Part shown: positions 1 to 10,200 of the stretch, in pieces
Layout of the letters: every line of letters begins with the position of its first letter
Position numbering within the stretch: position 1 is the first letter of the stretch
From: JBELMB01 sp042088665
GTDB lineage: Bacteria; Pseudomonadota; Alphaproteobacteria; Rhodobacterales; Rhodobacteraceae
Length of the DNA stretch: 41,313 bases
Direction of reading: 5' to 3'
Assembly: GCA_042088665.1 (NCBI GenBank)
Contig: JBELMB010000030.1
Location: 1 to 41,313, forward strand
Program-made: the position numbers and the translations under genes
The notes under the pieces: model-generated
What the model saw: the letters and a program-made list of their open reading frames with translations, nothing else
The model's database searches: none
Told to the model about the DNA's origin: nothing

Positions 1-384
1 ATGCCCATGCGCCTGCCCAAAGGCTGGCACGATCTGCGGCATTTCCAGCCGGAACACACCCGCTTCATTGGTGAGCGTGGCCCCGTGGCTGTGCCAGTCC
101 CGCTCATGTCCCTCGGTGGTATGGGCCCAGATCTGGATGCGCTGACCGGCCAGCGGCGCCCCGTCACCAGCGCGCCGGACGGTGCCCGACATCCAGAAGC
201 CGCCGCCACCGATCCTGTCCACGATCGGCGCATCGGGGCGGTAGTTGTTCGATCCGCCGCGCATGGAGCGCGTTGGCGCCACGCCCTGCGCACGGGCGGG
301 AAGACGCAGGCCCGACGCGGTGGTCAGGGCAAGGGCCGTCCCGGCAAGGGTCAGCGCGCGGCGGGTGAAAACCTTGGTCGACAT
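1..384 (-). CDS. Tat-exported intradiol dioxygenase-like protein, C-terminus cut off by window
   Basis: The ATG is at 384-382 and the frame stays open to base 1, giving the first 128 residues. The N-terminus carries a twin-arginine signal (F-T-R-R-A-L-T-L-A-G, residues 6-15), a hydrophobic stretch and an A-R-A-Q cleavage region near residue 44. After it comes a beta-rich segment with S-G-T-V-R-R-A-G-D-G and R-I-Q-I-W-A-H-T-T-E-G-H, the pattern of exported intradiol ring-cleavage dioxygenase-like proteins. The metal-binding residues would lie beyond the window, so catalysis cannot be checked. It lies on the same strand as the LysR gene, 146 bp downstream of it. The family is inferred from the visible third of the protein; another transthyretin-like domain protein is possible. 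Confidence 0.6.
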   Translation of the reverse strand, partial: MSTKVFTRRALTLAGTALALTTASGLRLPARAQGVAPTRSMRGGSNNYRPDAPIVDRIGGGGFWMSGTVRRAGDGAPLAGQRIQIWAHTTEGHERDWHSHGATLTNEAGVFRLEMPQIVPAFGQAHGH

Positions 385-530
385 GATCTGCGCTCCTGTC
401 TGGCATGGCGCGGGACGTCCACGCGCCCCGGTCAACCGGACTATAGCATCCCCGCCGAAATTTCCGAGAGCCGGGACCGGTCCGCCTGCGCCATTTCCCT
501 CACGCCCGCGTGAACCGCGGGCCATCCTGC

Positions 531-1421
531 TCAGTCGAGGGGACCCGCATCGCGCATGGCAGCGATCAGCCAATCGCGGAAAAGCGCGCAATCGCGGTCC
601 ATCGCGGCCTCGGGCGTCAGCAGATAAAGCGCCTGCTCGGTCCGTTTTTCGATGGGCAGCGACCGCACCACGCGCCCGTCCCTCAGGAACGGCGCCGCAT
701 AAAGCGTAAAGACCAGCGCATGCCCCAACCCCAGCGCCGCAAGGTCAAGCGCCGCGACGGTCTGGTCCACTTGCAGCCTGGGCAACCGCGCCGGGGGCGG
801 CACCTCTTCCTGAACAAAGAACTGCCGCCAGCTGTCGACCACGCCGATGATCTCGATCAGGGGCGCCGCGGCCAGATCCGTCACGCTCTGGCACCCCGCT
901 GCCAGATCCGGATGACAGACCGGCACGATCGGCGCGCGACACAAAAGCTCTGACGTGCCTTCGCGCCAGGTGCCATCGCCAAACACAATGTCCAGATCCA
1001 GCATGTCCCGCGCGATGGTGCTGGCCCAGGTGCCCATGTGCAATTGCACCACCACCTCCGGGTGGCGGTCCTGAAAATCCGGCAGGCGCGGCACCAGCCA
1101 GGCCAGCGCAAAGGACTGCGGGCATCGCAGCCGCACCGGACGTGCGCTGCGCGCGCCAAAGACGTCGTTGGTGCCCTGTGCCACCAGCGCAAAGGCCCGG
1201 GCCACCCATGGTTGGTAAAGCGCCCCCATGGTGGTCAGCACCATCGGGCGTTTCTTGCGCAGGAACAGCGTGTACCCAAGGTGCGCCTCCAAGGCCCGCA
1301 CCTGATAGCTGACCGCTGCGGGCGTCAGGCCAAGCTCTTCGGCAGCAAGGGAAAAATTGCCATGCCGCGCGGCGCTTTCAAAGGCGCGCAACCATGGCAA
1401 GGGCGGCATCGCATCTGTCAC
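531..1421 (-). CDS. LysR-family transcriptional regulator
   Basis: 296 residues, the usual LysR length. An N-terminal winged helix-turn-helix spans about residues 10-65, with N-F-S-L-A-A-E-E-L-G-L-T-P-A-A-V-S-Y-Q as the recognition part. A periplasmic-binding-like effector domain follows. The W-L-R-A-F-E-S-A-A-R-H-G start is typical of the GcvA-like subgroup. I chose the GTG at 1421-1419 because AAGGAG lies 5-6 bases upstream; the in-frame ATG at 1409 would be too far from it. The gene is divergent from the GMC oxidoreductase with 102 bp between, the classical arrangement of a LysR protein controlling its neighbour and itself. The inducer is unknown. Confidence 0.93.
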   Translation of the reverse strand: MTDAMPPLPWLRAFESAARHGNFSLAAEELGLTPAAVSYQVRALEAHLGYTLFLRKKRPMVLTTMGALYQPWVARAFALVAQGTNDVFGARSARPVRLRCPQSFALAWLVPRLPDFQDRHPEVVVQLHMGTWASTIARDMLDLDIVFGDGTWREGTSELLCRAPIVPVCHPDLAAGCQSVTDLAAAPLIEIIGVVDSWRQFFVQEEVPPPARLPRLQVDQTVAALDLAALGLGHALVFTLYAAPFLRDGRVVRSLPIEKRTEQALYLLTPEAAMDRDCALFRDWLIAAMRDAGPLD

Positions 1422-1437
1422 TTGCGCTCCTTTTCAA

Positions 1438-1463
1438 ATTTTTTCACGGGTATAGCAAAAAAT
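1438..1463. promoter_or_regulatory. AT-rich inverted repeat between the divergent LysR and GMC genes
   Basis: ATTTTTT (1438-1444) and AAAAAAT (1457-1463) form a perfect 7-bp inverted repeat with a 12-base spacer, in an AT-rich patch in otherwise GC-rich DNA. LysR proteins usually bind T-N11-A type dyads in such divergent regions, so this is a candidate operator. It could also simply be the AT-rich part of the two promoters. Confidence 0.35.
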
Positions 1464-1523
1464 TCTTTGTTTGGAAAATCAAGCCCGGCTGCGGCATCCC
1501 TAAGGGTCAGGAGGTGCCGCGGC

Positions 1524-3134
1524 ATGGAACAGTTTGACTACGTCATCGTCGGCGCAGGATCGGCCGGCTGCGTCCTTGCGGACCGGCTGAGCGCCTCCGG
1601 CAAGGCGCGCGTGCTTGTCCTCGAAAGCGGACCGCGCGATCGGTCGCCCTGGATCCATCTGCCCGCGGGCTACGGCAAGCTGTTCTATCATCCGAGGCTG
1701 AACTACGGCTTTCGCGCGGAACCGCAGGCCGCGCTTGCCGGGCGCGAGGATTACTGGCCGCGCGGACATGTCGTTGGTGGCTCGGGCGCGATCAACGCAA
1801 TGGTCTACTGCCGCGGCCTGCCCTGGGATTTCGACGATTGGGAACGCGCAGGGGCGACGGGCTGGAATTGGACCGCGGCGCGCCGCGCCTACCAGCGGAT
1901 CGAAACGCAGGTCGCCCCGGATGGCACCACCAAGGGGAACGGCAAGATCTTTGTCTCGGACGTGCGCGACCAGATCCACCCGGTGAACCGCCACTACTTT
2001 CGCGCGCTCGAGGAAAGCCAGCTGGGCGTGGTCGAGGACATCAATGGCCCCGTGCACGAAGGCGGGGCGGTCTACCGCATCAACACGCGCAAGGGACGGC
2101 GCTGGTCCGCCGCACAAGGCTTCCTGCGACCGGCCCTGCGGCGGCGCAATCTGGATTTGCGCGACAGCGCGCAAGTCCGGCGCGTGATCATCGAGGACGG
2201 ACGCGCCACGGGGGTCGAGGTCACATGGCGGGGACGCACAACCACGATAGCCGCCGGTCAGGTCATTCTCTCTGCAGGCGCGGTCAACAGCCCGCGGCTC
2301 TTGCAACTGTCCGGCGTCGGCCCCGGTGAGGTGCTGGCCGAGCACGGGATCGAGATCTTGCAGGACAACCCCAATGTCGGCGGCAACCTGCAGGATCACC
2401 TCGGGGTCAACTACTTCTTCAAGGCCACGGAACCGACCCTGAACAACGCGCTGGCCCCCTGGACGGGCAAGCTGCGCGCGGCGCTGCGCTACCTGCTGAC
2501 CCGGCGCGGGCCATTGTCGCTGTCGGTCAACCAGTGCGGCGGCTTTTTCCGGTCCTCAGAGGCGTTGAGCACGCCAGACCAGCAACTGTACTTCAACCCG
2601 GTGACCTATACGACCGCTACGGAAGGTCGGCGAACGGTTGTGGCACCGGATCCTTTCCCCGGTTTCATCCTCGGGATGCAGCCCTGTCGGCCCACCAGCC
2701 GCGGCCGCGTGGACATCAGCAGCGCCGACCCCGGTGCGCCGCCGCGGATCCGGCCGAATTCTCTCGCCACGCCAGAGGACGAGGCGGACGTGATCGCAGG
2801 GGGCCGATTGTGCGCCCGCATCATGCAGGCTCCGGCGCTGAAGGCTCTCGTCAAGGCACCCATGTACTGTGACATCCGGCGCATGGATGACGCAACGATC
2901 CTGGAGGATTTTCGCGCGCGCAGCGGGTCGGTCTACCACCCGGTCTCCACGTGCCGGATGGGTCGGGACGCGGCCAATTCCGTGACCGCGCCCAACCTGG
3001 CCGTGCATGGTGTGCAGGGGCTGCGCGTCGTCGATGCCTCGGTGTTTCCCAACCTGACCTCGGGCAACACCAACGCGCCGACCATGATGCTGGCGCATCG
3101 CGCCGCCGACCTCATCCTGAAGGAGGCGGGCTGA
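1524..3134 (+). CDS. GMC-family FAD oxidoreductase (choline dehydrogenase-like)
   Basis: 536 residues, normal for bacterial GMC alcohol/choline dehydrogenases. The FAD-binding G-A-G-S-A-G motif is at residues 10-15. The GMC signature with P-R-G-H-V-V-G-G-S-G-A-I-N is near residues 79-91, and the C-terminal H-P-V-S-T-C-R-M-G begins at about His472. The catalytic pair would be His472 and the Asn of N-T-N-A-P-T near 517. The ATG at 1524 is preceded by a perfect AGGAGGT (1509-1515); the frame is open further upstream but that part is antisense to LysR. The substrate is probably a primary alcohol or polyol, oxidised to the aldehyde; it cannot be read from sequence. The divergent LysR gene probably controls it. 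Confidence 0.93.
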   Translation: MEQFDYVIVGAGSAGCVLADRLSASGKARVLVLESGPRDRSPWIHLPAGYGKLFYHPRLNYGFRAEPQAALAGREDYWPRGHVVGGSGAINAMVYCRGLPWDFDDWERAGATGWNWTAARRAYQRIETQVAPDGTTKGNGKIFVSDVRDQIHPVNRHYFRALEESQLGVVEDINGPVHEGGAVYRINTRKGRRWSAAQGFLRPALRRRNLDLRDSAQVRRVIIEDGRATGVEVTWRGRTTTIAAGQVILSAGAVNSPRLLQLSGVGPGEVLAEHGIEILQDNPNVGGNLQDHLGVNYFFKATEPTLNNALAPWTGKLRAALRYLLTRRGPLSLSVNQCGGFFRSSEALSTPDQQLYFNPVTYTTATEGRRTVVAPDPFPGFILGMQPCRPTSRGRVDISSADPGAPPRIRPNSLATPEDEADVIAGGRLCARIMQAPALKALVKAPMYCDIRRMDDATILEDFRARSGSVYHPVSTCRMGRDAANSVTAPNLAVHGVQGLRVVDASVFPNLTSGNTNAPTMMLAHRAADLILKEAG

Positions 3135-3198
3135 CGGCCGCGTGACGCAGCACCCCCTTGGTCTGCGCGAGACCGCGGGGCAAACGGCCTGTGCGCTC

Positions 3199-3232
3199 GG
3201 GACCGGACATGCACGCGTCCCCCCCCGGTCCC
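3199..3232. terminator. GC-rich stem-loop between convergent genes
   Basis: GGGACCGG (3199-3206) and CCGGTCCC (3225-3232) form a perfect 8-bp stem with an 18-base loop. It lies between the GMC stop and the convergent end of the giant RTX gene. There is no T-run on either strand, so termination is only suggested by position and symmetry. Confidence 0.3.
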
Positions 3233-3284
3233 TGAACAACATCGCGAACAACCTCCCGAAACCGCGGGCACAAAGCCCCGACCG

Positions 3285-4295
3285 TCAAATCAGGATGAAG
3301 TCATTGGGCAGGAAGGCCGCGGCAAAGCGCCCGTCAAAGCTGATGCTGGAACCATCGCTAAAGTTCAGCACAGCCCCCGCGCCGCCATTGACCAGCGCTG
3401 CCACCACATCCGCCTCGGTCGAGAACTGCCCGCCGTAGCCCGAAAGCTCGACCACGTCGTTGGCGGAGAAGTTCGACAGCGTGTCATCCCCGTCCCCAAA
3501 GCCAAAGCGCACGCGGTCACCACCGCCCACGAGGTCGATGACATCATCCCAGGCGCCGCCGATCAGCGTGTCATTGGACGTGCCGCCAAAGATGAAGTCA
3601 TCCCCGTCCGCCCCGTCCAGCAGGCTCGGCGCCGTGGTCCGCCCGCGCACGATATCCGCATGGTCAGAGCCGATCACTTCTTCGAAACCAAACAGCGTGT
3701 TCGGCTCCTTGGTGCCGATGTAGACCCCTGCGGCAGAGACAGTCCCGCCATCCAGCCCGGTGTTCGCGCCTAGTTGGACGGAAACACCGGTGGTGGAATT
3801 CACGAACGGAACGCGGTCGCGGCTGCCCGCCCCCCCATTCATGAAGTCACTGCCCGCCCCATCCGTGATCAGGTCGTTGCCATCGTTGCCGAGAACGGTG
3901 TCGTCGCCATCGTCTCCCAACAGGCGGTCGCGCAACGCGCCCCCGATGATGCGGTCATTGCCGTCCCCGCCAGACACCTTTGTGCCGATGGTCGCATTGC
4001 CGATCAGCAGGTCGTTGAAGGCTGAACCCACGATCGCCTCGAACCCGGACAGCACGTCGGTTTCAGTTGCCCCATTGTAGGTGCTGCCCACAACCGTGCC
4101 ACCCGCAAAGCCCTGTCCAGAGGTCAGGTCAACGCCAATGGATCCTGTATGACGCGAGTAGTCCGCGGTATCTGCCCCGGCATTCCCATGCAAAAAGTCA
4201 CTGCCTGCGCTGTCGTAAATCGTATCGTTGCCCGCATCCCCCGACAGAACTGTCATTGCCCGCATCCCCCGACAGGCGGTCATTCTGGTTGCCAC
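3285..4295 (-). CDS. Giant RTX protein, fragment 6 (RTX C-terminus with secretion signal)
   Basis: In-frame homology begins near 4247 (L-S-G-D-A-G-N-D-T-I-Y-D) and runs to the stop at 3285. It has several RTX nonapeptides (G-G-D-G-N-D-R-I-I, L-L-G-D-D-G-D-D-T-V-L) and further copies of a ~110-residue RTX module containing G-F-E-x-[IV]-[IV]-G-S. The last ~60 residues hold D-D-T-L-S-N-F, D-V-V-A-A-L-V, L-N-F-S-D-G-S-S-I-S-F and the final D-F-I-L-I. This is the usual non-cleaved type I secretion signal layout. Confidence 0.75.
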   Translation of the reverse strand: MATRMTACRGMRAMTVLSGDAGNDTIYDSAGSDFLHGNAGADTADYSRHTGSIGVDLTSGQGFAGGTVVGSTYNGATETDVLSGFEAIVGSAFNDLLIGNATIGTKVSGGDGNDRIIGGALRDRLLGDDGDDTVLGNDGNDLITDGAGSDFMNGGAGSRDRVPFVNSTTGVSVQLGANTGLDGGTVSAAGVYIGTKEPNTLFGFEEVIGSDHADIVRGRTTAPSLLDGADGDDFIFGGTSNDTLIGGAWDDVIDLVGGGDRVRFGFGDGDDTLSNFSANDVVELSGYGGQFSTEADVVAALVNGGAGAVLNFSDGSSISFDGRFAAAFLPNDFILI

Positions 4296-7200
4296 CGATC
4301 AGCGTGTCATTTCCTGCACCGCCGTCGAGGATCGCCGCAGAGCCTGTCTTGGCCTGAATCCGGTCATCAAAACCGGAACCGACCACGTTCTCGATCCCGA
4401 ACAAGGCGTTGGTCTGTGCCGCGCCGAGATAGGTGCCGACGACGAACCCACCACCGGCAAGGGATTGGTTGAGCTGCAGGTTGACATCGACTCCGGCGGT
4501 CATGCCCGAATGATCGAGCGTGTCAAACCCCGGACCGCCGCTGAACATGTCGTCCCCGAGGGCGCCAGAGGAAGACGCATCACTGTCAAAGATCAGATCG
4601 GTGCCGGCACCGGTGATCACCGTGTCACTGCCCTCCCCCCCATCAACCGAGTCATTGCGAATGCTCGAGACGATGCGGTCATCCCCGTCGTTGCCCCGGA
4701 TATTGCCCGCCGACCCGGTCTTGCCGATCAGCAGGTCATCATAGTCGGTCCCCAACAGGTTCTCAAAACCCTGCGCCGTGTCGGTCTGCGTCGTGCCGAC
4801 ATAGCTGGCCCCGACGCGCGTGCCCCCACTCTGGACCAGATTGGTGTTCAGATCGACGCCGACGCCGCTGGTCTTGTTGGCGAAAGCCAGCGTGTCGAAC
4901 CCGGGTCCGCCGTTCGACGTGTCATCGCCCGAGCCCCCGTAGAGGATATCCATGCCGCCAAGACCGTTGAGCACGTCATCGCCATCGCGGCCCTGCAGGG
5001 TATCAGCCAAGGCCGTGCCCGTCAGAGTTTCGTTCCCCGTCGCGTTGACGGTCACCGTTACGGTGGCGGTGTCCGTGGCCCCGCTGGTGTCCTGAATGAT
5101 GTAGGTAAAGGTATCCGTTCCGGTGAAACCGATGTCAGGCGCATAGTAGATGGCCGGGTTGATCGACGAAGCAGAGGTCACCCCGTTGGCAGGTGCCGAG
5201 AAGGAAAGGATGGTCAGAGGATCCCCGTCCGGATCGCTGTCATTGTCCAGCGGATGAAGTGCAAGATCGCCAAGGCGTGTCTCCGCGAGGACCTGAAACC
5301 CATCGTCCACCGCCAAGGGCGCGTCGCTCACCGGGTTCACCGTCATGGTGACGGTTGCTGTATCGGTCAGCCCCGAGCCATCCCCGACCGAATAGGTAAA
5401 GCTGTCCGTCCCGTTGAAATTCAGATCCGGCGTATACAGCACCTGTCCGGCGACGATCTGCGTGGTGCCATTGCTGGCAGGCCCGACCGCATCAAGGCTC
5501 AGCCCATCCCCGTCGATATCACCGGCATTGACCAGCACCGCGACAGTCGCCGGCACGTCTTCGTCGGTGACATAAGTGGCGTCCAACGCATAGGGCGCAT
5601 CGTTCACCGGGGCGATTGTCAGGTCGAACGATGCCGGGGTGATGCTGTAATCGATCCCGTCAAAGCCGGACCGTGAAAAGGCGTCTGGCCCATTCACAAC
5701 CGTGTTGAAATCAAGGGTCCCGTGGTACGTCAGCCGCCCCGCAACGAGGTCTTCGGCCGTGACCTCCGCGCCGCTGGCGAGGACCACCCCTTCCAGACGC
5801 AGCGTGCCATTGCCCGGCAGGGAGTCCAGACGCACACCCTTCAGCGTGTGGCCATCCGTATCGGTGAAGGCCGCTTCGAACATGTCGAACGCCAGTTGGA
5901 AGGGCACATCCTCTTGCCCCGTGGCGCTGGCGGCCCCGACAACCGGCGCCGTGTTGCCAAAGACCTTGAAGAAGACACCGTCACCGCTGCCATCGCCACT
6001 GGAACCATCGCTGGAAGACACCCAGCCCACCACGTAACCGCCGCCGCCAAGGGCAGAGACCGTGGCCTCGTTCTGGGTGCCCTGTGCCAGCGTGTTCACA
6101 ATCTCGGGTCCGTCCACGCGGTTGGCCTGTGCGTCGTATTCCTGCGCAAAAACACCTTGGCCATTGCCATCCGCGCCGCTGCTGTCGGTGTAGACCACGA
6201 CAAAGCCGCCCGTGCTCAGGGCCGCGATCGCGGGATCGTCCTGAGAGGACTGGACCACGTCGTTGACGCGGAATTCCTGACCGATCGCCGTGCCGTCTGA
6301 CGCATATTTCTGCGCAAACACACCCGACCCAGAGCCGTCCTGCCCGTCACCGCCCGTCCAGACGACAACGAATGAGCCGTCATCCAGAACGGCCACATCC
6401 GGGTCGAACTGGGCATTCACCCTTGTGCTGTTGACAATGACTTCGTTGCCGATGGGCGCATAGTTGTTCGCGGGCACGTCGTAGCGGCGCATGAGAACCG
6501 CGTCGCCGCTGCCATCCCCCGCTGACCCGGAGGTTACGGAGGTCCATGTCACCACAAAGCCACCGTCATCTGTTGCATCAACCCCGGGGGTGTCCTGGGT
6601 CGAACCCGTCTGCGTGTTGACCCGAAACTCCGACCCGATCTTCAGGCCGGTGCCGCTGGCCAGCACCTGCCCCCAGATGTCAAAGCCGCTGCTGCCGGTC
6701 ACAGTGGTATTGCCAAAACTGGTGTAAATCGCCACCAAGTCACCGTTTTCCAGAACCGTGATATCAGGCTGGAACTGCTGACCGGTGACAAAGCTGTTGA
6801 CCTGCGTCTCGCTCCCGATGGCCACGCCGTTCGCGTCGTAGCTTTGCACAAAGACACCGCTGCCGCTGGTATCGGTGCCGTTTTCGTCTTCCCAGACGAC
6901 GGTAAAGCCGCCTGTATCAGTGCCCGCCACGCGCGGCATTTTCTGGCTGCCAGCCGTGGTCGTGTTGATCTGGAACTCGCGCCCGACCTTGACCCCCACC
7001 GCGTCAAAGCGCTGCCCGAAGACACCAAAATCAAACGCGCCCGGATCCTGATTGTAGCTGCTCCAGACCATGACAAAGCCGCCGGCGTAGGCGGTCACAT
7101 GAGGCTCGAACTGGGTGCTCAGGACAAATGTATTGGCCTGATCCTCGAGACCGGCCGCCCGATAGCCGTCCGGCGTCGAAGTGATGTTCACCTCGACGAG

Positions 7201-10200
7201 AGACGGCTCTGACAGGCCCCTGGAATCGCCCACCTGAACCGCAAGGCTGATCTTGTCGACCGGCGCAACGGAGGTATTGGCATAGCCGATGTTCTCGATC
7301 AGGCGCTCCACCGTCCGGGCGTCGGCAAGCCCGTTCAGAAAGACCTCGAGCGGGGCACCGTTTTGCCCGTCAGAGGTGACGGCACCCACGACGTATCCGT
7401 CCACAAGAAGGGCCGTGTTCGGCTGCACCGTGATCCCGTCGCCACCGATAAAACCGATCTGGTGTTGCGCGGTACCATCCCTGCCGGGGACCTGACCCGC
7501 CACCGCGGACAGGTCTGACAGCACGTCAACACGGATGCGCGACGCCCCCCCGGGCGAGACTTCGGTGAAGTTCCCGATCGCCACGGCAGCATCCAGATCC
7601 AGCCGCTGCAACGCCAGATTGGCCAGGTTTTCCTGCACCGACAGCACAGGGCTGAGCCCCTCGATCACGGGTTGCGGAGAAAGGTTGGCGATTTCCGCGG
7701 CGGAGCCGAACACCCGCGCAAAGACACCGGTGCCATCGCCATCCCCGGCCGGGGGCGCAAAGGCAGAGGTCCATGTTGCCGCGAAACCACCGTTGCTGCG
7801 GCCCGCGATGTCCAGCTGATCCTGCGTGCTGTTGACCGCTTCGTTCACGATCATCGCGCCATCGATGCGGTTGCCGTTGGCGTCGTATTGCTGCGCGAGC
7901 ACGGTATAGCCGTCCCCGTCTTCGCCATTGGCCGATTCCCAACCGATGACAAAGCCGCCATGCGACAACGCAGAGATCGTCGCATGCTCCTGACTGGCGG
8001 CAATTCCTTCGTTCACGAGGAAGGTGTCGCCCACCGCCGTTCCGGTGGCATCAAAGCGTTGCGCAAAGATCCCCGCGCCATCGCCATCCATCGCGTTGCT
8101 TTCGATCCAGGCCACGACGAAACTGCCGTCGTTCAGCCCGGTGACAACCGGATGCCGCGCGCCGCTAAAATCGAAGTTGGAGACGCGGGTTTCCCCGAGC
8201 ACGGGCGCGCCGCTGCTGTCGAGCATCTGCATGTTGATCTGGTACTGGTTCAACACGTCCTGGTTGAGGCTCTCCCAGACAACGACGAAATTGCCCCCCG
8301 TCAGGCCAGCCGCCGCAGGCCCCCGCTGCGTGCCATTGGTGAAACTGTTGATCTGCGTGTCCGCCAGAAGCACCGTGCCGCCATCGCCATACAGCGCCGC
8401 GCGAATGCCATAGCCGCTGCCATCGCCATTGGTGTCTTCCCAGACCGCGAGGAACCGGGAGTTGCCATCCGCGATGCGCACATTGGCCTCTGTGCCACTG
8501 GCGGAGGCGTTCAGCGCGATTTCATTGCCAAGCTTCTCTCCCGAATTGGAAAAGCGCTGCATCATGACACCCTGCGTGTCACCCGGCCCGTTGCCATCCC
8601 ATGTCACGACGAACTGCCCGTTGGACAGCACCTGCACATCCGGGTTTCGCTGGTTGCCCGATTGGGTCGAGTTCACCAGAAACTGAGGCCCGACGGGGTG
8701 CCCCTCGGCCCTGTAGAGCTGGCCAAAGATCCCGTAATTGGATTGTCCCACGTCGTCCTGATCGAAGGATTCCCAGACCACGACAAAAGTCCCAAACGGG
8801 AAGGCGGCAATCGCGCTGTTCTGCTGGGCGTTTGCTGACACGAGGTTGACCTGAAGCTCACCGTCAAGGGGCTGATAGCCTTCGAACGCGCCGTCCGCCT
8901 CGGGCGCGGGCGTGACGGCCACGCCAAACGCGATCGGGTCGGTGGCGCCCCCGTCGCCATCGCTGAGCCGCAGGGTAAAGGTCAGGCTGTCGTCGGGATC
9001 GTCGGAGGTGTTGCGATAGGCCAGCGCGGCCAGCAGTTCTTCGACGGCTTCGTCATCCGCGTTGGCGTTCAGGTCCACCACCAGATCGGTGCCCGCCTGC
9101 CCTGCCGAGACCAGCGTCCCGACAATCGTTCCGTCGAGTCTGACTTCTGTGCCATTGGTGATCAGCACCCGGGGGGAGGTCAGCGTCAGGTCCACCTGCG
9201 CCTCGTTGTCCGGCGCGTTGAAGAGATCAGAGGCCAGCCCCGCGCGCTGCAAACGCACTTGTAGCGCACCACCATCGTAGTTGGCGCTGTCGAGGTCGCT
9301 GACGTCCGGCGCAAAGAGCGGCACGTCGCCCGCATTCACCGCCGCCTCGTCGAGCGTGATCGTCGACGGCACGTTGTTGACCACCGGATCCGCGCTTTGC
9401 ATGGCTGTCAGCGGATCCCCGAAGAGGCGCGTCAGAACCGCCTGGCCGCTGCCATCCCCGGACGCGCCAAGCGAGGCAGAGTCCCAGACCGCGGCCATCC
9501 GGCCATCGCCGAGCAGCGTCAGGTCATGGGCGTCTTGCGCCGCCTCGCCTGCTTCGTTGATGACAAAGTTGCCGTCGATCCGCGCACCGTTCACATCGTA
9601 CCGCTGGCCGATGACCGCGTAGCTGGACCCGTCCACACCCGCTTGCGAAAAGAACGAGATGACAAAACCGCCATCCGCAAGCGCCAGCACGTTGGACCCG
9701 GCCTGATCGCTGTTGGCGGCATCGTTCACGCGGAACTCGCCGCCGACGGGGGCCCCGTTCACATCGTAGCGCTGCGCCATGACCGTCGTCGACGAGCCAT
9801 CCACCGTGTCATCCGTCCAGGAGATGACAAAGCCGCCATCCACCAGCGTCGCAATGGCGGGATCGAACTGGTCCTGCGCAGTCGTGGTGTTGACCAAGAA
9901 CTCAACCCCCACGAGACCGCCCGTGGAATCGAAACGGCTGGCATAGATGCCGTTGCCGCTGCCGTCCTGGTTGATGCTTTGCCACGTGGCAACAAAGCCG
10001 CCCGGCCCGTTGGGCGCCACCGCCACGGCGCGCTGCGCACTGGTGGTGAAGCTGTTGAGGATGATCTCGCCGCTGAGCGGCGCACCGCTGGCGTTGAGGA
10101 TCCGGGCCACGGCGGCATGGCCGCTGCCATCGCCTCCGGCCCCGCCCGCGTTGCTCTCGTAAGCCACGACGAGGTTGCCGTTCGCCAGTTCGACGATGTC

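Noticed and set aside
1038..1523. Upstream extension of the GMC oxidoreductase reading frame
   Set aside because: It is antisense to the LysR gene. The ATG at 1524 has a perfect ribosome-binding site and starts exactly at the FAD-binding strand.
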